A stretch of DNA of 64,000 nt from an uncultured Clostridia bacterium (GCA_947630625.1 CANRIL010000007.1:32793-96792), one strand, 5' to 3'; counted from the first letter of the stretch, positions 47,327 through 56,238 are shown. The notes: generated by a model from the letters alone, not told the origin. Translations and numbers: made by a program.

Positions 47327-48934
47327 TCACTGTGCCGAAAGGGGCTTGAGCGTGTATATCCACTCAACTGTGTCGCCGGGGGACAGGACATAATCGGTGC
47401 AGGCGACGGCGGGATATTCGCCGTTTACGCGGTATACCCAGCCGGACAGCGCGCCGAAATCGCGCTCCGATATACCGTCTATGGTGCGGATGTAGGAGCC
47501 GGCGGCGTCGGTGGCGATGATTATGCCCTCCCTGCGCGCAGCCTCGACCGTCGCAGTATAAACGGTGTCGCCATCGCTTATCCCGACCTCGCGCGCCGCC
47601 ATTATAACGCCGTTGGCGGGGACTGCGTTCCCCTGACCCGCAACGGCTGAGGCGTCGGCGGAGATCGTCACCGTGCCCGCAGTCTCCACGCCCGATTGAT
47701 GGGACGTGAAATGTTCGCCCGGAGACTCGATATTGATGAAGAACACGGCGGCGACGGCGAGGGCGGCGATGAGTATCACGATGAGGTAATCGCGCATGTC
47801 GCGGTCGCGGCGGATAAACATGACGACCATGATGACGGCGGCGACGGCTATGATGACGGAGGCGGCGATCAATTTATATGGCGCGTACGTCTGAGGCGTC
47901 TGATCCTGATCTATGTCCGGGGTGCGTTCTGTTTCGGGAGCGGTGCTCGACGGGGTCTTGTCGGACGGCGTGACCTCTATGTCGGCGTCCGGGGCGGGAG
48001 TTTCGCCGCGGTCAAATACGAAGAGCGGCGGCGACGCGTCAAGGCTTCTCTTGTATGCGACGAGCGCCAGAAGCGCCTGTATCGTGGCCGTTTTGTTTGT
48101 GTTTCCGTCGGCGGTGTGGCGGTATGTTCCGTCAGGCTCGCGGAATGTGCTGAGCGCGTCGTAAACTGTGTGCATGTTTTTGGTGAAGTCGTGGTCGCCG
48201 TCCGGGTCGCGGCCGAGGGCGGCGAGCGCAATTATCACCTGCGCGGAGCTTTCGGCGTTTTCAACGCCGTAGCTTGAAAATCCGCCGCTTTCTTCCTGGC
48301 GGGAGGAAAGAAAACGGAGCGCGCCGTCGATGAGATTTAAGGCGGCGGGGGAGCTTTTGTTCGGAGCGAGCGCGGCGACCGCCATCGCGGTCACGTCCAC
48401 GTCGGAGAATTTGCCGCCGACGCACCAGCCGCCGTCGTCATTTTTGCGATTTTCGAGCTCTGAGATGATGTCGTCTGCCGAAAGCGCGCCGGTAATGCCG
48501 TTGTTGGCGAGGTGCAGCCCGAAGATGAAGGACATGATCCCGTTTTTGCTGTTGACCGTTTTATCGGGCGTTTCTTTTACGAAATCAGTATCTATTTGTC
48601 CGAGCGCCGCCAGCGCGAGCGCCGCCCTTTGCCGCTCAACCGTGTCGCCGAGGCTGACGCCATTTTTTTCGGCGTCGTCAATGTAGGCTTGACGGTCAAA
48701 TGGAACCCCGGCGGCGTCGAGCGCGAGGACTGTCCATTCGTCGCCCGTTATAAGAGATGAGTTCGCGGTTTCCTTGACCGCTCCGGCTGTTGACGCGATC
48801 TCGCGTTCGAGCAGGCCTTGATCGGCGGATGAAACCGTTATCGGGGAGAGAAAGCATAAAAGGAGCAGCAAGGCGGCTGCTCCTTTGATCAGGCTGTATT
48901 TCATACGGTTATGTTTCATACGATTGCGTTTCAT
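47327..48934 (-). CDS. Membrane-anchored alpha/alpha-barrel + DUF4430 protein (intrinsic-factor-like layout)
   Basis: 535 aa. A signal peptide or anchor (about 15-36) leads into a prenyltransferase/squalene-oxidase-like alpha/alpha barrel with repeats such as NDDGGWCVGGKFSDVDVTAMAV and SRQEESGGFSSYGVENAESSAQVIIAL (about 45-315). A Pro/Thr linker, two adjacent transmembrane helices (about 355-405) and a C-terminal DUF4430 domain follow (GWVYRVNGEYPAVACTDYVL, GDTVEWIYT). Barrel plus DUF4430 is the order found in vertebrate transcobalamin and intrinsic factor, so corrinoid binding is possible. The start lies in a series of four ATGAAA repeats (48904-48946), so initiation could occur at several of them. 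It is downstream of another surface protein gene. Confidence 0.78.
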   Translation of the reverse strand: MKRNRMKHNRMKYSLIKGAAALLLLLCFLSPITVSSADQGLLEREIASTAGAVKETANSSLITGDEWTVLALDAAGVPFDRQAYIDDAEKNGVSLGDTVERQRAALALAALGQIDTDFVKETPDKTVNSKNGIMSFIFGLHLANNGITGALSADDIISELENRKNDDGGWCVGGKFSDVDVTAMAVAALAPNKSSPAALNLIDGALRFLSSRQEESGGFSSYGVENAESSAQVIIALAALGRDPDGDHDFTKNMHTVYDALSTFREPDGTYRHTADGNTNKTATIQALLALVAYKRSLDASPPLFVFDRGETPAPDADIEVTPSDKTPSSTAPETERTPDIDQDQTPQTYAPYKLIAASVIIAVAAVIMVVMFIRRDRDMRDYLIVILIAALAVAAVFFINIESPGEHFTSHQSGVETAGTVTISADASAVAGQGNAVPANGVIMAAREVGISDGDTVYTATVEAARREGIIIATDAAGSYIRTIDGISERDFGALSGWVYRVNGEYPAVACTDYVLSPGDTVEWIYTLKPLSAQ

Positions 48935-48950
48935 ACGAATTTATTTCATA
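48900..48950 (-). repeat. 15-nt ATGAAA repeats at a gene junction
   Basis: Reading the minus strand, the motif CGTATGAAA recurs every 15 nt about four times across the junction: the first copy contains the stop codon of the upstream gene and the next three give ATG codons in one frame. No Shine-Dalgarno is visible in the junction, so translation of the downstream gene may depend on coupling. Confidence 0.7.
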
Positions 48951-49725
48951 CGCGCGCTCTGCGCGTCGAGGTGGCGATCTTCAGCGCGAGCGCGGCTGAG
49001 AGCAGCAGAACGAACACCTGCGAGCCCGTGTTCGGCGCGAGCCATGTTTCTTCGACCTCAAGGATAAGCACGGGAGGAACGAGCGTTTCCGTATCTGACA
49101 CGGCGCTTATAACGTGGCTCCCCTCGCCGCTGACGGTCACGGTCGCGCGCCCGTTTTCATCTGTCACAGTTTCGGTGCGTTCGCCGTCAACAGTTATGAC
49201 TGCGCCTGAAACGGGATGCGTGACGGGATTCCAGTTCTCATCATAGCCGGAGGCGGTCAGCGTCACCGAAACGGTGCCGCCGGAGGCGGTCAGCGTGTCG
49301 AAGAACGCGTATGTATCGGAGAAATTTTCGGTGTCGGTATAAACGTATGCGACTATGTGGTCGCCGGGCTTGATTTGGTCGGACAGGCTTTGCGCGGAGG
49401 CGTTGTTGACGCAGTAACCGTATCCGCCGCCGTTTTCGATCCCCCAGAGCTTCGTCATTGAAATTCCGAAGTCCGTTTCGGCGGAGCCGTATCCTTCGGC
49501 GCCGTCTTCATAATATTTTTCGTGGGCTATGATGAGCGCGTCATTGATCGTGAGCGAGCCGTCGCCGTCTTTGTCCGTGAGCGGGACCTCGCCGTAAGCG
49601 AGCACGAGCGAACCCGTTGAGATCGTGACATAGACCGTATCATCGACCGCGGCGAGCGGCAGAACGAACGAAAGCGACGCGAGTACGAGGGCGATCATTA
49701 CGCTTGCAAACCTATATATTTTCAT
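48946..49725 (-). CDS. Surface protein with DUF4430-like domain and sortase-type C-terminus
   Basis: 259 aa. It has a signal peptide (ASVMIALVLASLSFVLPLAA), an early segment with an EF-hand/dockerin-like loop DKDGDGSLTINDAL, a DUF4430-like region (GYGYCVNNASAQSLSDQIKPGDHIVAYVY), an Ig-like stretch (VSGAVITVDGERTETVTDENG) and a C-terminus consisting of APNTG, a hydrophobic helix and the basic tail STRRARV. This matches a cell-wall sorting signal. The start at 49725 is preceded by AAGGGGG. It is the first gene of the two-gene surface operon and has a good promoter. Ligand unknown. Confidence 0.75.
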   Translation of the reverse strand: MKIYRFASVMIALVLASLSFVLPLAAVDDTVYVTISTGSLVLAYGEVPLTDKDGDGSLTINDALIIAHEKYYEDGAEGYGSAETDFGISMTKLWGIENGGGYGYCVNNASAQSLSDQIKPGDHIVAYVYTDTENFSDTYAFFDTLTASGGTVSVTLTASGYDENWNPVTHPVSGAVITVDGERTETVTDENGRATVTVSGEGSHVISAVSDTETLVPPVLILEVEETWLAPNTGSQVFVLLLSAALALKIATSTRRARV

Positions 49726-49760
49726 AAAATACGCCCCCTTCTTAAAACTTGGTATGCTAT

Positions 49761-49789
49761 ATTCTACCACAGCTTCGCCCGCTTGTCAA
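49761..49789 (-). promoter_or_regulatory. Promoter of the surface-protein pair
   Basis: Minus strand TTGACA and TAGAAT, 17-nt spacer; divergent from the LytTR gene promoter 48 nt away. Confidence 0.65.
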
Positions 49790-49836
49790 GCAAAATGCAA
49801 ACCGTGAACGACTGTGTGCAAGGTATGTAGAAAGTA

Positions 49837-49865
49837 TTGAAAATCGGCGGCGGGTAAATTATAAT
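49837..49865 (+). promoter_or_regulatory. Promoter of the LytTR gene
   Basis: TTGAAA and TATAAT with 17-nt spacing, 38 nt before the start codon. Confidence 0.65.
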
Positions 49866-49902
49866 TCTGTACAGAGAATGAACGAGGTCGGAGGAATGAC
49901 GG

Positions 49903-50355
49903 ATGAAGATACGGCTTCTTGTCAGCGATGAGGATTACGCGGCGATAAAAGAAGCGCTCGAGTCGCGCGGCATCGAAATCGACGACGACGCGGAGCTGAC
50001 ATTGACGCAGCGCGGCAAATATGCGAGTTATATCTCTGCGCGCGACCCGAAGACGGGAGAGCGGCTGCACCTCGCGGCGGGGGAGATAGTGTATATTGAA
50101 TCCTTCGGGCACACGGTCGAGATCCACACAAACGATGCGGTCTACGAGACGACAGATCGGCTTTATCAGCTCGTCTCGACGCTTGACCCGGAAAAATTCC
50201 TCCGCGTTTCAAATTCGGTGATAATCGCGCGCCGCCGTGTCCGCCGCATAAATCCGGCGCTGTCGATGAAATTCACGCTCATAATGTCCGACGGCTCGCG
50301 CGTCGACGTGACGCGCAGCTACTATAACATCTTTAAAGACGCTTTCAATATCTAA
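49903..50355 (+). CDS. LytTR-domain DNA-binding regulator
   Basis: 150 aa. A short N-terminal region (about 1-50) precedes a LytTR DNA-binding domain with the marks GEIVYIESFGHTVEIHT, LVSTLDPEKFLRVSNSVIIARRRVRRINPALSMKF (two parts) and SDGSRVDVTRSYYNIFKDAF. There is no receiver domain, so it is of the short LytTR type often paired with a membrane protein that holds it inactive. The membrane protein gene follows after 15 nt. It is divergent from two surface-protein genes, which are candidate targets. Confidence 0.9.
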   Translation: MKIRLLVSDEDYAAIKEALESRGIEIDDDAELTLTQRGKYASYISARDPKTGERLHLAAGEIVYIESFGHTVEIHTNDAVYETTDRLYQLVSTLDPEKFLRVSNSVIIARRRVRRINPALSMKFTLIMSDGSRVDVTRSYYNIFKDAFNI

Positions 50356-50370
50356 AGGGGAGTTGATATC

Positions 50371-51426
50371 ATGGTAAACAGTAATAGTATAAGTATAAGC
50401 ATCATCAGCGCGATCGCGGCGGCGCTCGTTCTGCTTGCCGCCGGGGTAGGCATCGCGGTATATTTCGCAACGTATAAGCGCCATATAAATAAGGCGCTTT
50501 CAAGCGACGGGCAGACGGCGGGAAGGGTGCATAGAATGCCGACGGTCGGGTCATTCGCGCTGACGCTCTGCGGGGTCGCCGTGATCATTCTCATGGGGTT
50601 TATGTTATATACTGTGATCTCCATCGGGAAAAGGCTCGACGTGCTGAACGACAGGATGGATTCGTTAAGTGCAAGGCTTTCGTCCGTGTACGAATACACG
50701 AACGAGGCTATAAAAGAGCAGAACACTCTTCTCTCGTATTCGGGCTGGGAGATCGGAACATACGACGGGGAGAATCATCGCGCCGAGATAAAATTCACGG
50801 TCGTGCCGAAATCGACCTCGAAGGAAGCGGAGCTTTCGATCTCGACCGGCGGCGAAACGATTCCGCTTTCGCACGTCGGCGGCGGGAGATACGAGGGGAC
50901 TATGGATGTTGACATGTTTGCATACTATGACGGTTTCATGCTTATGATCTCAGACGATTCGGGAGTCAGGACGGAGCCGCTCGATTTTGTGATCTGGAAG
51001 CTGTGGCAAAAATTTTTCCCGTCTTTATATGTGAAGCCGGAGCTCTCGGAAGGCGGCGACGGGCAGAACGGTGCGGTTTTGCACATCTCGATGATAGACG
51101 CGGAGCATGACACTGGTCACGAGCTTGTTTCCCTGCGCCTTGTAACGGAGGTCGACGGCAAAAAGACAGACGAACGCGACCTGACCGAGTATCTGCCGAC
51201 TCTTAAATCGGGCAAAACGTATAGCGCGGATATAGATGTTGTGTCCGGTGCGGGGAAAGTCACGGTGACGCTGCTCGCGACAGACGGGGACGGATATACG
51301 TATGAGTATTTTGCGCTGGAGGCGGACGATTTCGGAGTCATCGGCGTCCCTGCATACGATTCCGACGGGGTCGTCTTGACGAAGCTAAGGGACGAAACGG
51401 GCAAGGTGATCTACAGCGCCGAGTGA
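50371..51426 (+). CDS. Two-helix membrane protein of unknown function, partner of LytTR gene
   Basis: 351 aa. Two transmembrane helices (SIISAIAAALVLLAAGVGIAVYF at about 9-32 and FALTLCGVAVIILMGFMLYTVISI at about 62-86), a short coiled coil (RLDVLNDRMDSLSARLSSVYEY), then an extracytoplasmic region rich in beta strands with no cysteines and no motif that I recognise. The gene follows the LytTR regulator closely and ends at a strong terminator, so the two form an operon. A role as sensor or anti-activator is possible by analogy, but it does not resemble DUF3021 proteins by sequence. Confidence 0.65.
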   Translation: MVNSNSISISIISAIAAALVLLAAGVGIAVYFATYKRHINKALSSDGQTAGRVHRMPTVGSFALTLCGVAVIILMGFMLYTVISIGKRLDVLNDRMDSLSARLSSVYEYTNEAIKEQNTLLSYSGWEIGTYDGENHRAEIKFTVVPKSTSKEAELSISTGGETIPLSHVGGGRYEGTMDVDMFAYYDGFMLMISDDSGVRTEPLDFVIWKLWQKFFPSLYVKPELSEGGDGQNGAVLHISMIDAEHDTGHELVSLRLVTEVDGKKTDERDLTEYLPTLKSGKTYSADIDVVSGAGKVTVTLLATDGDGYTYEYFALEADDFGVIGVPAYDSDGVVLTKLRDETGKVIYSAE

Positions 51427-51470
51427 CTCTATATCATCGTGCCGCCGAAAAAACGGATATTTGTCGAGAG

Positions 51471-51506
51471 AGGTGCGGTTTTTCGCGAAAAACCGCACCT
51501 GTTTCA
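51471..51506 (+). terminator. Terminator of the LytTR operon
   Basis: Perfect 14-bp stem AGGTGCGGTTTTTC... with AAAAACCGCACCT and a following GTTTC. Confidence 0.8.
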
Positions 51507-51569
51507 TTGATATCGAAGGATTTTTATGTTAAAATAGGAACGATGACAAATTGAACGGAGGTCGTGTGA

Positions 51570-53132
51570 ATGCTATCGGCAGTATTTTGCGCGGGTATAT
51601 CGGGAATTGACGGCTACATAGTCACGGCGGAATGCAGCGCCACGGGCGCGATACCGTGCTTTGAGCTTGTCGGTCTGCCGGACACGGCGGTAAAGGAATC
51701 GAAGGAACGCATACGCGCCGCGATCGAAAACAGCGGCATCCGATTCCCCGAACTGGCGCTGACGCTAAATCTCGCGCCCGCGGACAGGAAAAAGGAAGGC
51801 TCCGCTTACGATCTTGCGATGCTCGTTTCAATTCTGCACGCCGGAGGCGTTATCGGGCACGACATCGGACTTGCGGGCAAATGCTTCTGCGGCGAGCTTT
51901 CGCTTTCGGGAAAGGTGCGCGCGGTGCGCGGCGTCCTCTCGATGTGCGCCGCGGCGAGGGACGCGGGGATAGAGGAATTCTATACTTCTCCCGACAACGC
52001 CGCCGAAGCCGCCGTCGTCGAGGGGATGAAGGTGTACGCCGTCGATGATGTGGCGTCGCTCGTCCGCCATCTGAACGGCGAGGAGCTGCTTGAACCGTTT
52101 TACGCCGAACCGCGCGAGGAGGACGCTTCATATATCGGGCTCGACTTCGCCGACGTTAAGGGACAGCAGAGAGTCAAGCGCGCGCTCGAGATCGCTGCCG
52201 CCGGCGGACACAACGTCCTTCTGATAGGTCCTCCCGGCACGGGAAAATCAATGCTCGCGAAGCGGCTCCCGTCAATACTGCCGCCGCTCTCATTTGAAGA
52301 ATCGCTTGAAACGACGAAGATACATTCAATATCCGGCGTGCTCCCGGCGGGGGCGGGGCTCGTAAATGTAAGGCCGTTCCGCTCGCCGCATCACACAATG
52401 TCGGCTCCAAGCCTTGTCGGAGGCGGGAAAAACCCGATGCCGGGCGAAATTTCGCTCGCGCACAACGGAGTTTTGTTCCTCGACGAGCTGCCGGAATTTT
52501 CAAAATCAGTGACGGAGGCGCTGCGCCAGCCGCTCGAGGACAGGCAGGTCACGATAACGAGGGCGAACGGACGCGTCACATATCCGTCCTCGTTCCAGCT
52601 CGTGTGCGCGATGAATCCGTGCAGATGCGGATATTTCGGCCATCCCACGCATCCGTGCACATGTAAGGAAGCCGACATACATAAATATTTAGCGAAGATC
52701 TCAGGTCCGCTGCTTGACAGGATAGATATACAGGTCGAGGTGCCGTCGCTTTCATATGACGAGCTATCCGGCGGCGGTGGGGAAGCGGAGTCTTCGGCGG
52801 AGATACGGGAGCGCGTCATAAAGGCGCGCGAGTTCGCCGCCGCGAGATTTGAGGAATATAAGGACCACCCCGACGGCGATATGCCGACGGGCGGCATCAG
52901 ATGCAACGCCGACCTGACGCCGCGGCTTATACGCCGCTTCTGCCGTCCCGACGAGGGAGGCGCGCGCATACTTGAGGGCGCGTTCAACAAAATGGGGCTG
53001 TCGGCGCGCGCTTACGACAGGATCCTTCGCGTCGCGAGGACGATCGCAGACCTTGCGGGGGCGGAGGAAATTTCGGCGCCGCACGTCGCCGAGGCGGTGC
53101 AGCTTCGTTCGCTTGACAGAAAATATTGGTGA
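51570..53132 (+). CDS. YifB/ComM-family Mg-chelatase-like AAA+ ATPase
   Basis: 520 aa. The N-terminal Lon-S5-fold region (IPCFELVGLPDTAVKESKERI, LTLNLAPADRKKEGSAYDLA) is followed by an AAA+ module with Walker A LIGPPGTGKSMLAKRLPSIL, GVLFLDELPEF, an arginine-finger region, and the zinc-like motif CAMNPCRCGYFGHPTHPCTC with four cysteines. ComM in competent Gram-negatives is a branch-migration helicase in natural transformation. YifB homologues in Firmicutes are widespread with less clear roles. Normal family length. It is followed by a lipid kinase gene. Confidence 0.93.
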   Translation: MLSAVFCAGISGIDGYIVTAECSATGAIPCFELVGLPDTAVKESKERIRAAIENSGIRFPELALTLNLAPADRKKEGSAYDLAMLVSILHAGGVIGHDIGLAGKCFCGELSLSGKVRAVRGVLSMCAAARDAGIEEFYTSPDNAAEAAVVEGMKVYAVDDVASLVRHLNGEELLEPFYAEPREEDASYIGLDFADVKGQQRVKRALEIAAAGGHNVLLIGPPGTGKSMLAKRLPSILPPLSFEESLETTKIHSISGVLPAGAGLVNVRPFRSPHHTMSAPSLVGGGKNPMPGEISLAHNGVLFLDELPEFSKSVTEALRQPLEDRQVTITRANGRVTYPSSFQLVCAMNPCRCGYFGHPTHPCTCKEADIHKYLAKISGPLLDRIDIQVEVPSLSYDELSGGGGEAESSAEIRERVIKAREFAAARFEEYKDHPDGDMPTGGIRCNADLTPRLIRRFCRPDEGGARILEGAFNKMGLSARAYDRILRVARTIADLAGAEEISAPHVAEAVQLRSLDRKYW

Positions 53133-53244
53133 CGAATGTGGAAAAGTCCGCATTATGTACGGTGAAACCGCGGTATATATCAACAATTTCAACAGACAAG
53201 CCTGTGGAAAACTCGGTTGAAAAGCGTGGAGAGAGGTCTATTTT

Positions 53245-54147
53245 GTGAAAAAGCTTCATATAATAAATCCTGCCGCGGGTAAAGGCGCGACGAAAGAGGG
53301 AACTTTGTCTGACGGGGAGATCTATGTCACAAAATCTCCGGGAGACGGAGCGGAATTTGTCAGAGAGCGTCTTTCCGCCGACGATGATGAATACAGAATA
53401 TACGCCTACGGCGGCGACGGCACGGTAAAAGAAGTCGTGACCGGCATCATGCGCGCCGGAGCCGGTCGCCGCGCCATACTGTCGCCGGTGCCGACGGGGA
53501 GCGGGAATGATTTTGCCCGCGTGACGGACGGACTCGGTGGCGAGATACCCTGCGACATCATAAAATATAACGACAGCTACGCGATAAACGAGATCAACAC
53601 CGGGTTTGACACGGGCGTCGTCGTGAGGACGAACAGCATCAAGAAGCTGCCGCTCGTGAGCGGGACTTTCGCTTACATACTCGGCGTCGTCGGCGAGCTT
53701 ATCATGAAGCGCGCGTCGGAGCTGCGGCTGACTGTATTTGATGTTGACGGGAAGCCGGAGGTGTTTGAGGGAAAATTCCTGCTCTGCCTGCTTTCGAACG
53801 GCATCTGGTACGGGGGCGGATTTAAGGCCGCGCCGACGGCGAATGTGAGCGACGGGATGCTCGATCTGATTTTGGCGAGCGACATGAAGCGGACGCGGTT
53901 TTTGAGCCTCGTCGGGCGATATCGGGCGGGCGAGCATCTGACGCGCGACGGGCGCGTCATTCCGGAGGCGGGGGACATTCTCGTATACCGCCGCTGCCGC
54001 TCCATCAAGTTTGAAGGCGTGAAGCGCTTTTCCGCGGACGGCGAGGTCATGGAAAACGACGGCGTTATCGAGGCGTACATAATCCCCGCGGCGCTGCGCG
54101 TGGCAGCGCCGGGCTGGGAGCCGGAGGCGCTGGAAGCAATTAAATAA
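53245..54147 (+). CDS. Diacylglycerol/lipid kinase family protein
   Basis: 300 aa with the DAGK catalytic fold: HIINPAAGKG at the N-terminus, YGGDGTVKEVVTGIM (nucleotide-binding GGDGT), and PVPTGSGNDFARV. It phosphorylates diacylglycerol or a related lipid at the membrane for phospholipid recycling. Translation appears to start at a GTG with GAGAGG upstream. It is followed by a dipeptidase gene after 26 nt and is preceded by an approximately 110-nt spacer after the YifB gene. Confidence 0.9.
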   Translation: MKKLHIINPAAGKGATKEGTLSDGEIYVTKSPGDGAEFVRERLSADDDEYRIYAYGGDGTVKEVVTGIMRAGAGRRAILSPVPTGSGNDFARVTDGLGGEIPCDIIKYNDSYAINEINTGFDTGVVVRTNSIKKLPLVSGTFAYILGVVGELIMKRASELRLTVFDVDGKPEVFEGKFLLCLLSNGIWYGGGFKAAPTANVSDGMLDLILASDMKRTRFLSLVGRYRAGEHLTRDGRVIPEAGDILVYRRCRSIKFEGVKRFSADGEVMENDGVIEAYIIPAALRVAAPGWEPEALEAIK

Positions 54148-54173
54148 ATTTTAGAAAAGGGCATCTGACAAAT

Positions 54174-55097
54174 ATGACGAAGATATTTGATCTGCACTGT
54201 GACACTGTACATAAGATAAAGGAAGGCGGCGGACTCCGGCGGATACCGGAGGCGCACGTCGACATAGAGCGGCTGCGCGAGGCGGGATACGGGCTCATGA
54301 CGTTCGCCGCGTTCGTGAACGCAGGGCGTACCGACGACCCTTACGGGGAATGTCTGCGGCTGCTTCAGACGCTTCACGACGAGATTGACAAAAACGGAGA
54401 CGTTGTCGGCGCTGTGCTCTGTCCTGCCGACCTCGCGAAAAACGAAGCGGCGGGGAAGCTGTCGGCGCTGCTGTCCGTCGAGGAGGGCGGCGTCATAGAG
54501 GAGGACATCGGCAGGATCGGCGAGCTTTTCGGGCTCGGCGTCCGCATGATGACGTTCACGTGGAATTATGACAACGATATCGCATCATCCGTCAACGGGC
54601 AAAACGGCGGCGGGCTTACGGATTTCGGGCATGAGTTTTTGTCCGAGCTTGAAAAATACGGGATTATCGCGGACGTTTCTCACCTTTCGGACAAAGGGTT
54701 TTACGATGTTGCCGAGGCTGCGAAAAAGCCGTTTATTGCGAGCCACAGCAACGCCCGCGCCGTCTGTCCGCACCGGCGGAACCTGACCGACGACATGATA
54801 CGCATCATAGGCGATAAGGGCGGCATCGTCGGGCTCAATTTCTGCGCGGACTTCGTCGGCGGGGACGGCGGCGTCCGCATGTTATGCCGCCACGCAAGGG
54901 AAATTGCGGATTGCGGCGGGATAGAGTGCGTCGCTGTCGGCGGAGATTTTGACGGCATCGAGACGAACCCCGCGCTCCCGGACTGCACCGCGACAGAGCG
55001 GCTGGCGGACGGACTCCGCGACTTCGGATTTGCGTCGCGCGAGGTCGATCTTATAATGGGAGAAAACGCGAAGCGGTTTTTGACCGACAACCTTTAA
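54174..55097 (+). CDS. Membrane dipeptidase (M19, renal dipeptidase family)
   Basis: 307 aa. A zinc metallopeptidase of the amidohydrolase fold: IFDLHCDTV (first metal site H-x-D), LLSVEEGG (bridging glutamate), IADVSHLSDKGF, and PFIASHSNARAVCPHRRNLTDDMIR (two parts), and VAVGGDFDGIE near the C-terminus. It hydrolyses dipeptides in the cytoplasm, including D-residue-containing ones. No signal peptide is visible. The gene shares an apparent operon with the lipid kinase and ends at a strong terminator. Confidence 0.93.
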   Translation: MTKIFDLHCDTVHKIKEGGGLRRIPEAHVDIERLREAGYGLMTFAAFVNAGRTDDPYGECLRLLQTLHDEIDKNGDVVGAVLCPADLAKNEAAGKLSALLSVEEGGVIEEDIGRIGELFGLGVRMMTFTWNYDNDIASSVNGQNGGGLTDFGHEFLSELEKYGIIADVSHLSDKGFYDVAEAAKKPFIASHSNARAVCPHRRNLTDDMIRIIGDKGGIVGLNFCADFVGGDGGVRMLCRHAREIADCGGIECVAVGGDFDGIETNPALPDCTATERLADGLRDFGFASREVDLIMGENAKRFLTDNL

Positions 55098-55099
55098 AC

Positions 55100-55133
55100 G
55101 CAAAAAACGGAGGGGCAGCCCTCCGTTTTTTGC
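55100..55133 (+). terminator. Terminator after the dipeptidase gene
   Basis: GCAAAAAACGGAGGG/CCCTCCGTTTTTTGC perfect stem around GCAG-type loop; T-run inside the 3' arm works on the plus strand and A-run on the other side gives bidirectional function. Confidence 0.85.
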
Positions 55134-55134
55134 G

Positions 55135-55228
55135 CGGGTTTTCGCGGTGAGATTTTTCGCGGCGATCGCGGCGAAATTCTTGCGGCGAAATTTTTTCATC
55201 GAAATTTTTCAAGGCGAAATTTTTCGCA
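55135..55228. repeat. Short tandem repeats (GGCGAAATTTTTC-type) between convergent genes
   Basis: About six degenerate copies of a 13-16-nt unit GCGGCGAAATTTTTC run from just after the dipeptidase terminator to the stop of the nucleotidyltransferase gene. The AAATTTTT cores lie at roughly helical-turn multiples. No coding frame is supported. Confidence 0.7.
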
Positions 55229-55230
55229 TG

Positions 55231-56238
55231 TCATGAATGAAAGCTCGGGATGAGCTCGCCCGCGTTTATGATAGAGCCGGTCGGGATGAAAACGTCCTCG
55301 CCTATGACGGTGCCCGGGCCTATCACAACGCCGTCCCCGACGGTGACGCCGCGGCATAGTATCGAATCGCGGGCGGTCACATCGACCCCGACGGTGACGC
55401 CGCGCCCGAGGACGCAGCCCGTCAGCGTCGAACCCATGCCGGCGCGGCAGTCGGCGGAGATTATGGCTCCGGTCGGAGAGAGCGTCGCGGTGACGCCGCG
55501 GATCATGTTCTTCGCGGCGTCAAAGCATGCGCGGCGGTATGATTCCGGCGAGCCTATGTCGCACCAGTACCCTTCGGCGACAAAGCCGTCGACGCGGTGC
55601 CCTTCCGCTATCATCGCGGGAAACAGGTCGCGCCCGAAATCGAAATTTCCGTCCGGTATGCGGTCTATGACTGTGGGGGACAGAATATAGATCCCGGTGT
55701 TGACGAGCGCGCGCTGCGGGTGCTGCGTATACTGCGCGGATGCCGGTTTCTCAACGAAATCCACAATGCGGCTGCCGCCGCGTTCGAGCCGGACGCAGCC
55801 GTAATTCCACGGCTTATCCGAAGGGTAAAGTATCATCGTGGCCTCGGCGCTGCCCGCCCTGTGCGTCGAGAGCGCGGGGCGAAGGTCAAAGTCGCATATG
55901 GCGTCGCCGGAGAGGACGACGATCTCATCAGTATCCCCCGCCTCGGCGACGACGGCGCGGACGCCGCCCGCCGTTCCGAGCGGTTCCGTCTCTATGCGGT
56001 AATCGAGCGAAACGCCGTCGTATTCGTCGCCGAAAAGGTCCGTTATATCCTCGTATCTGTATCTCACCGTCACGGTCGCCTCGTGTATCCCCGCGCGTGA
56101 GAGCATCGAGAGCGCGTAACCGAGCGCAGGCTTGCCGCCGACCTCGAGATTCGGCTTCGGCATCGTGTCCGTTATAGGGCGCAGCCTCTCGCCGCGTCCG
56201 CCCGCCATCACTATGGCGGTTGTTTTTTTATCAGTCAT
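55231..56238 (-). CDS. Sugar nucleotidyltransferase (NDP-sugar pyrophosphorylase family) with left-handed beta-helix tail
   Basis: 335 aa from the start at 56238, where the conserved N-terminus begins. The nucleotide-binding motif VMAGGRGERLRPITDTMPKPNLEVGGKPALG is seen in parts, along with VLSGDAICDFDL and DIGSPESYRRA. The C-terminal hexapeptide repeats (RGVTVGVDVTARDS, RGVTVGDGVVIGPGT, GEDVFIPTGS) form a left-handed beta helix. It makes an NDP-sugar (mannose-1-P guanylyl- or glucose-1-P type) for surface polysaccharide. The start is uncertain: upstream codons are open to 56268 and neither has a strong Shine-Dalgarno. Confidence 0.85.
   Translation of the reverse strand: MTDKKTTAIVMAGGRGERLRPITDTMPKPNLEVGGKPALGYALSMLSRAGIHEATVTVRYRYEDITDLFGDEYDGVSLDYRIETEPLGTAGGVRAVVAEAGDTDEIVVLSGDAICDFDLRPALSTHRAGSAEATMILYPSDKPWNYGCVRLERGGSRIVDFVEKPASAQYTQHPQRALVNTGIYILSPTVIDRIPDGNFDFGRDLFPAMIAEGHRVDGFVAEGYWCDIGSPESYRRACFDAAKNMIRGVTATLSPTGAIISADCRAGMGSTLTGCVLGRGVTVGVDVTARDSILCRGVTVGDGVVIGPGTVIGEDVFIPTGSIINAGELIPSFHS

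Noticed and set aside
53139..53216. Two TGTGGAAAA sequences considered as DnaA boxes
   Set aside because: Each differs from TGTGGATAA, there are only two, and no origin-associated genes (dnaA, dnaN) are near.
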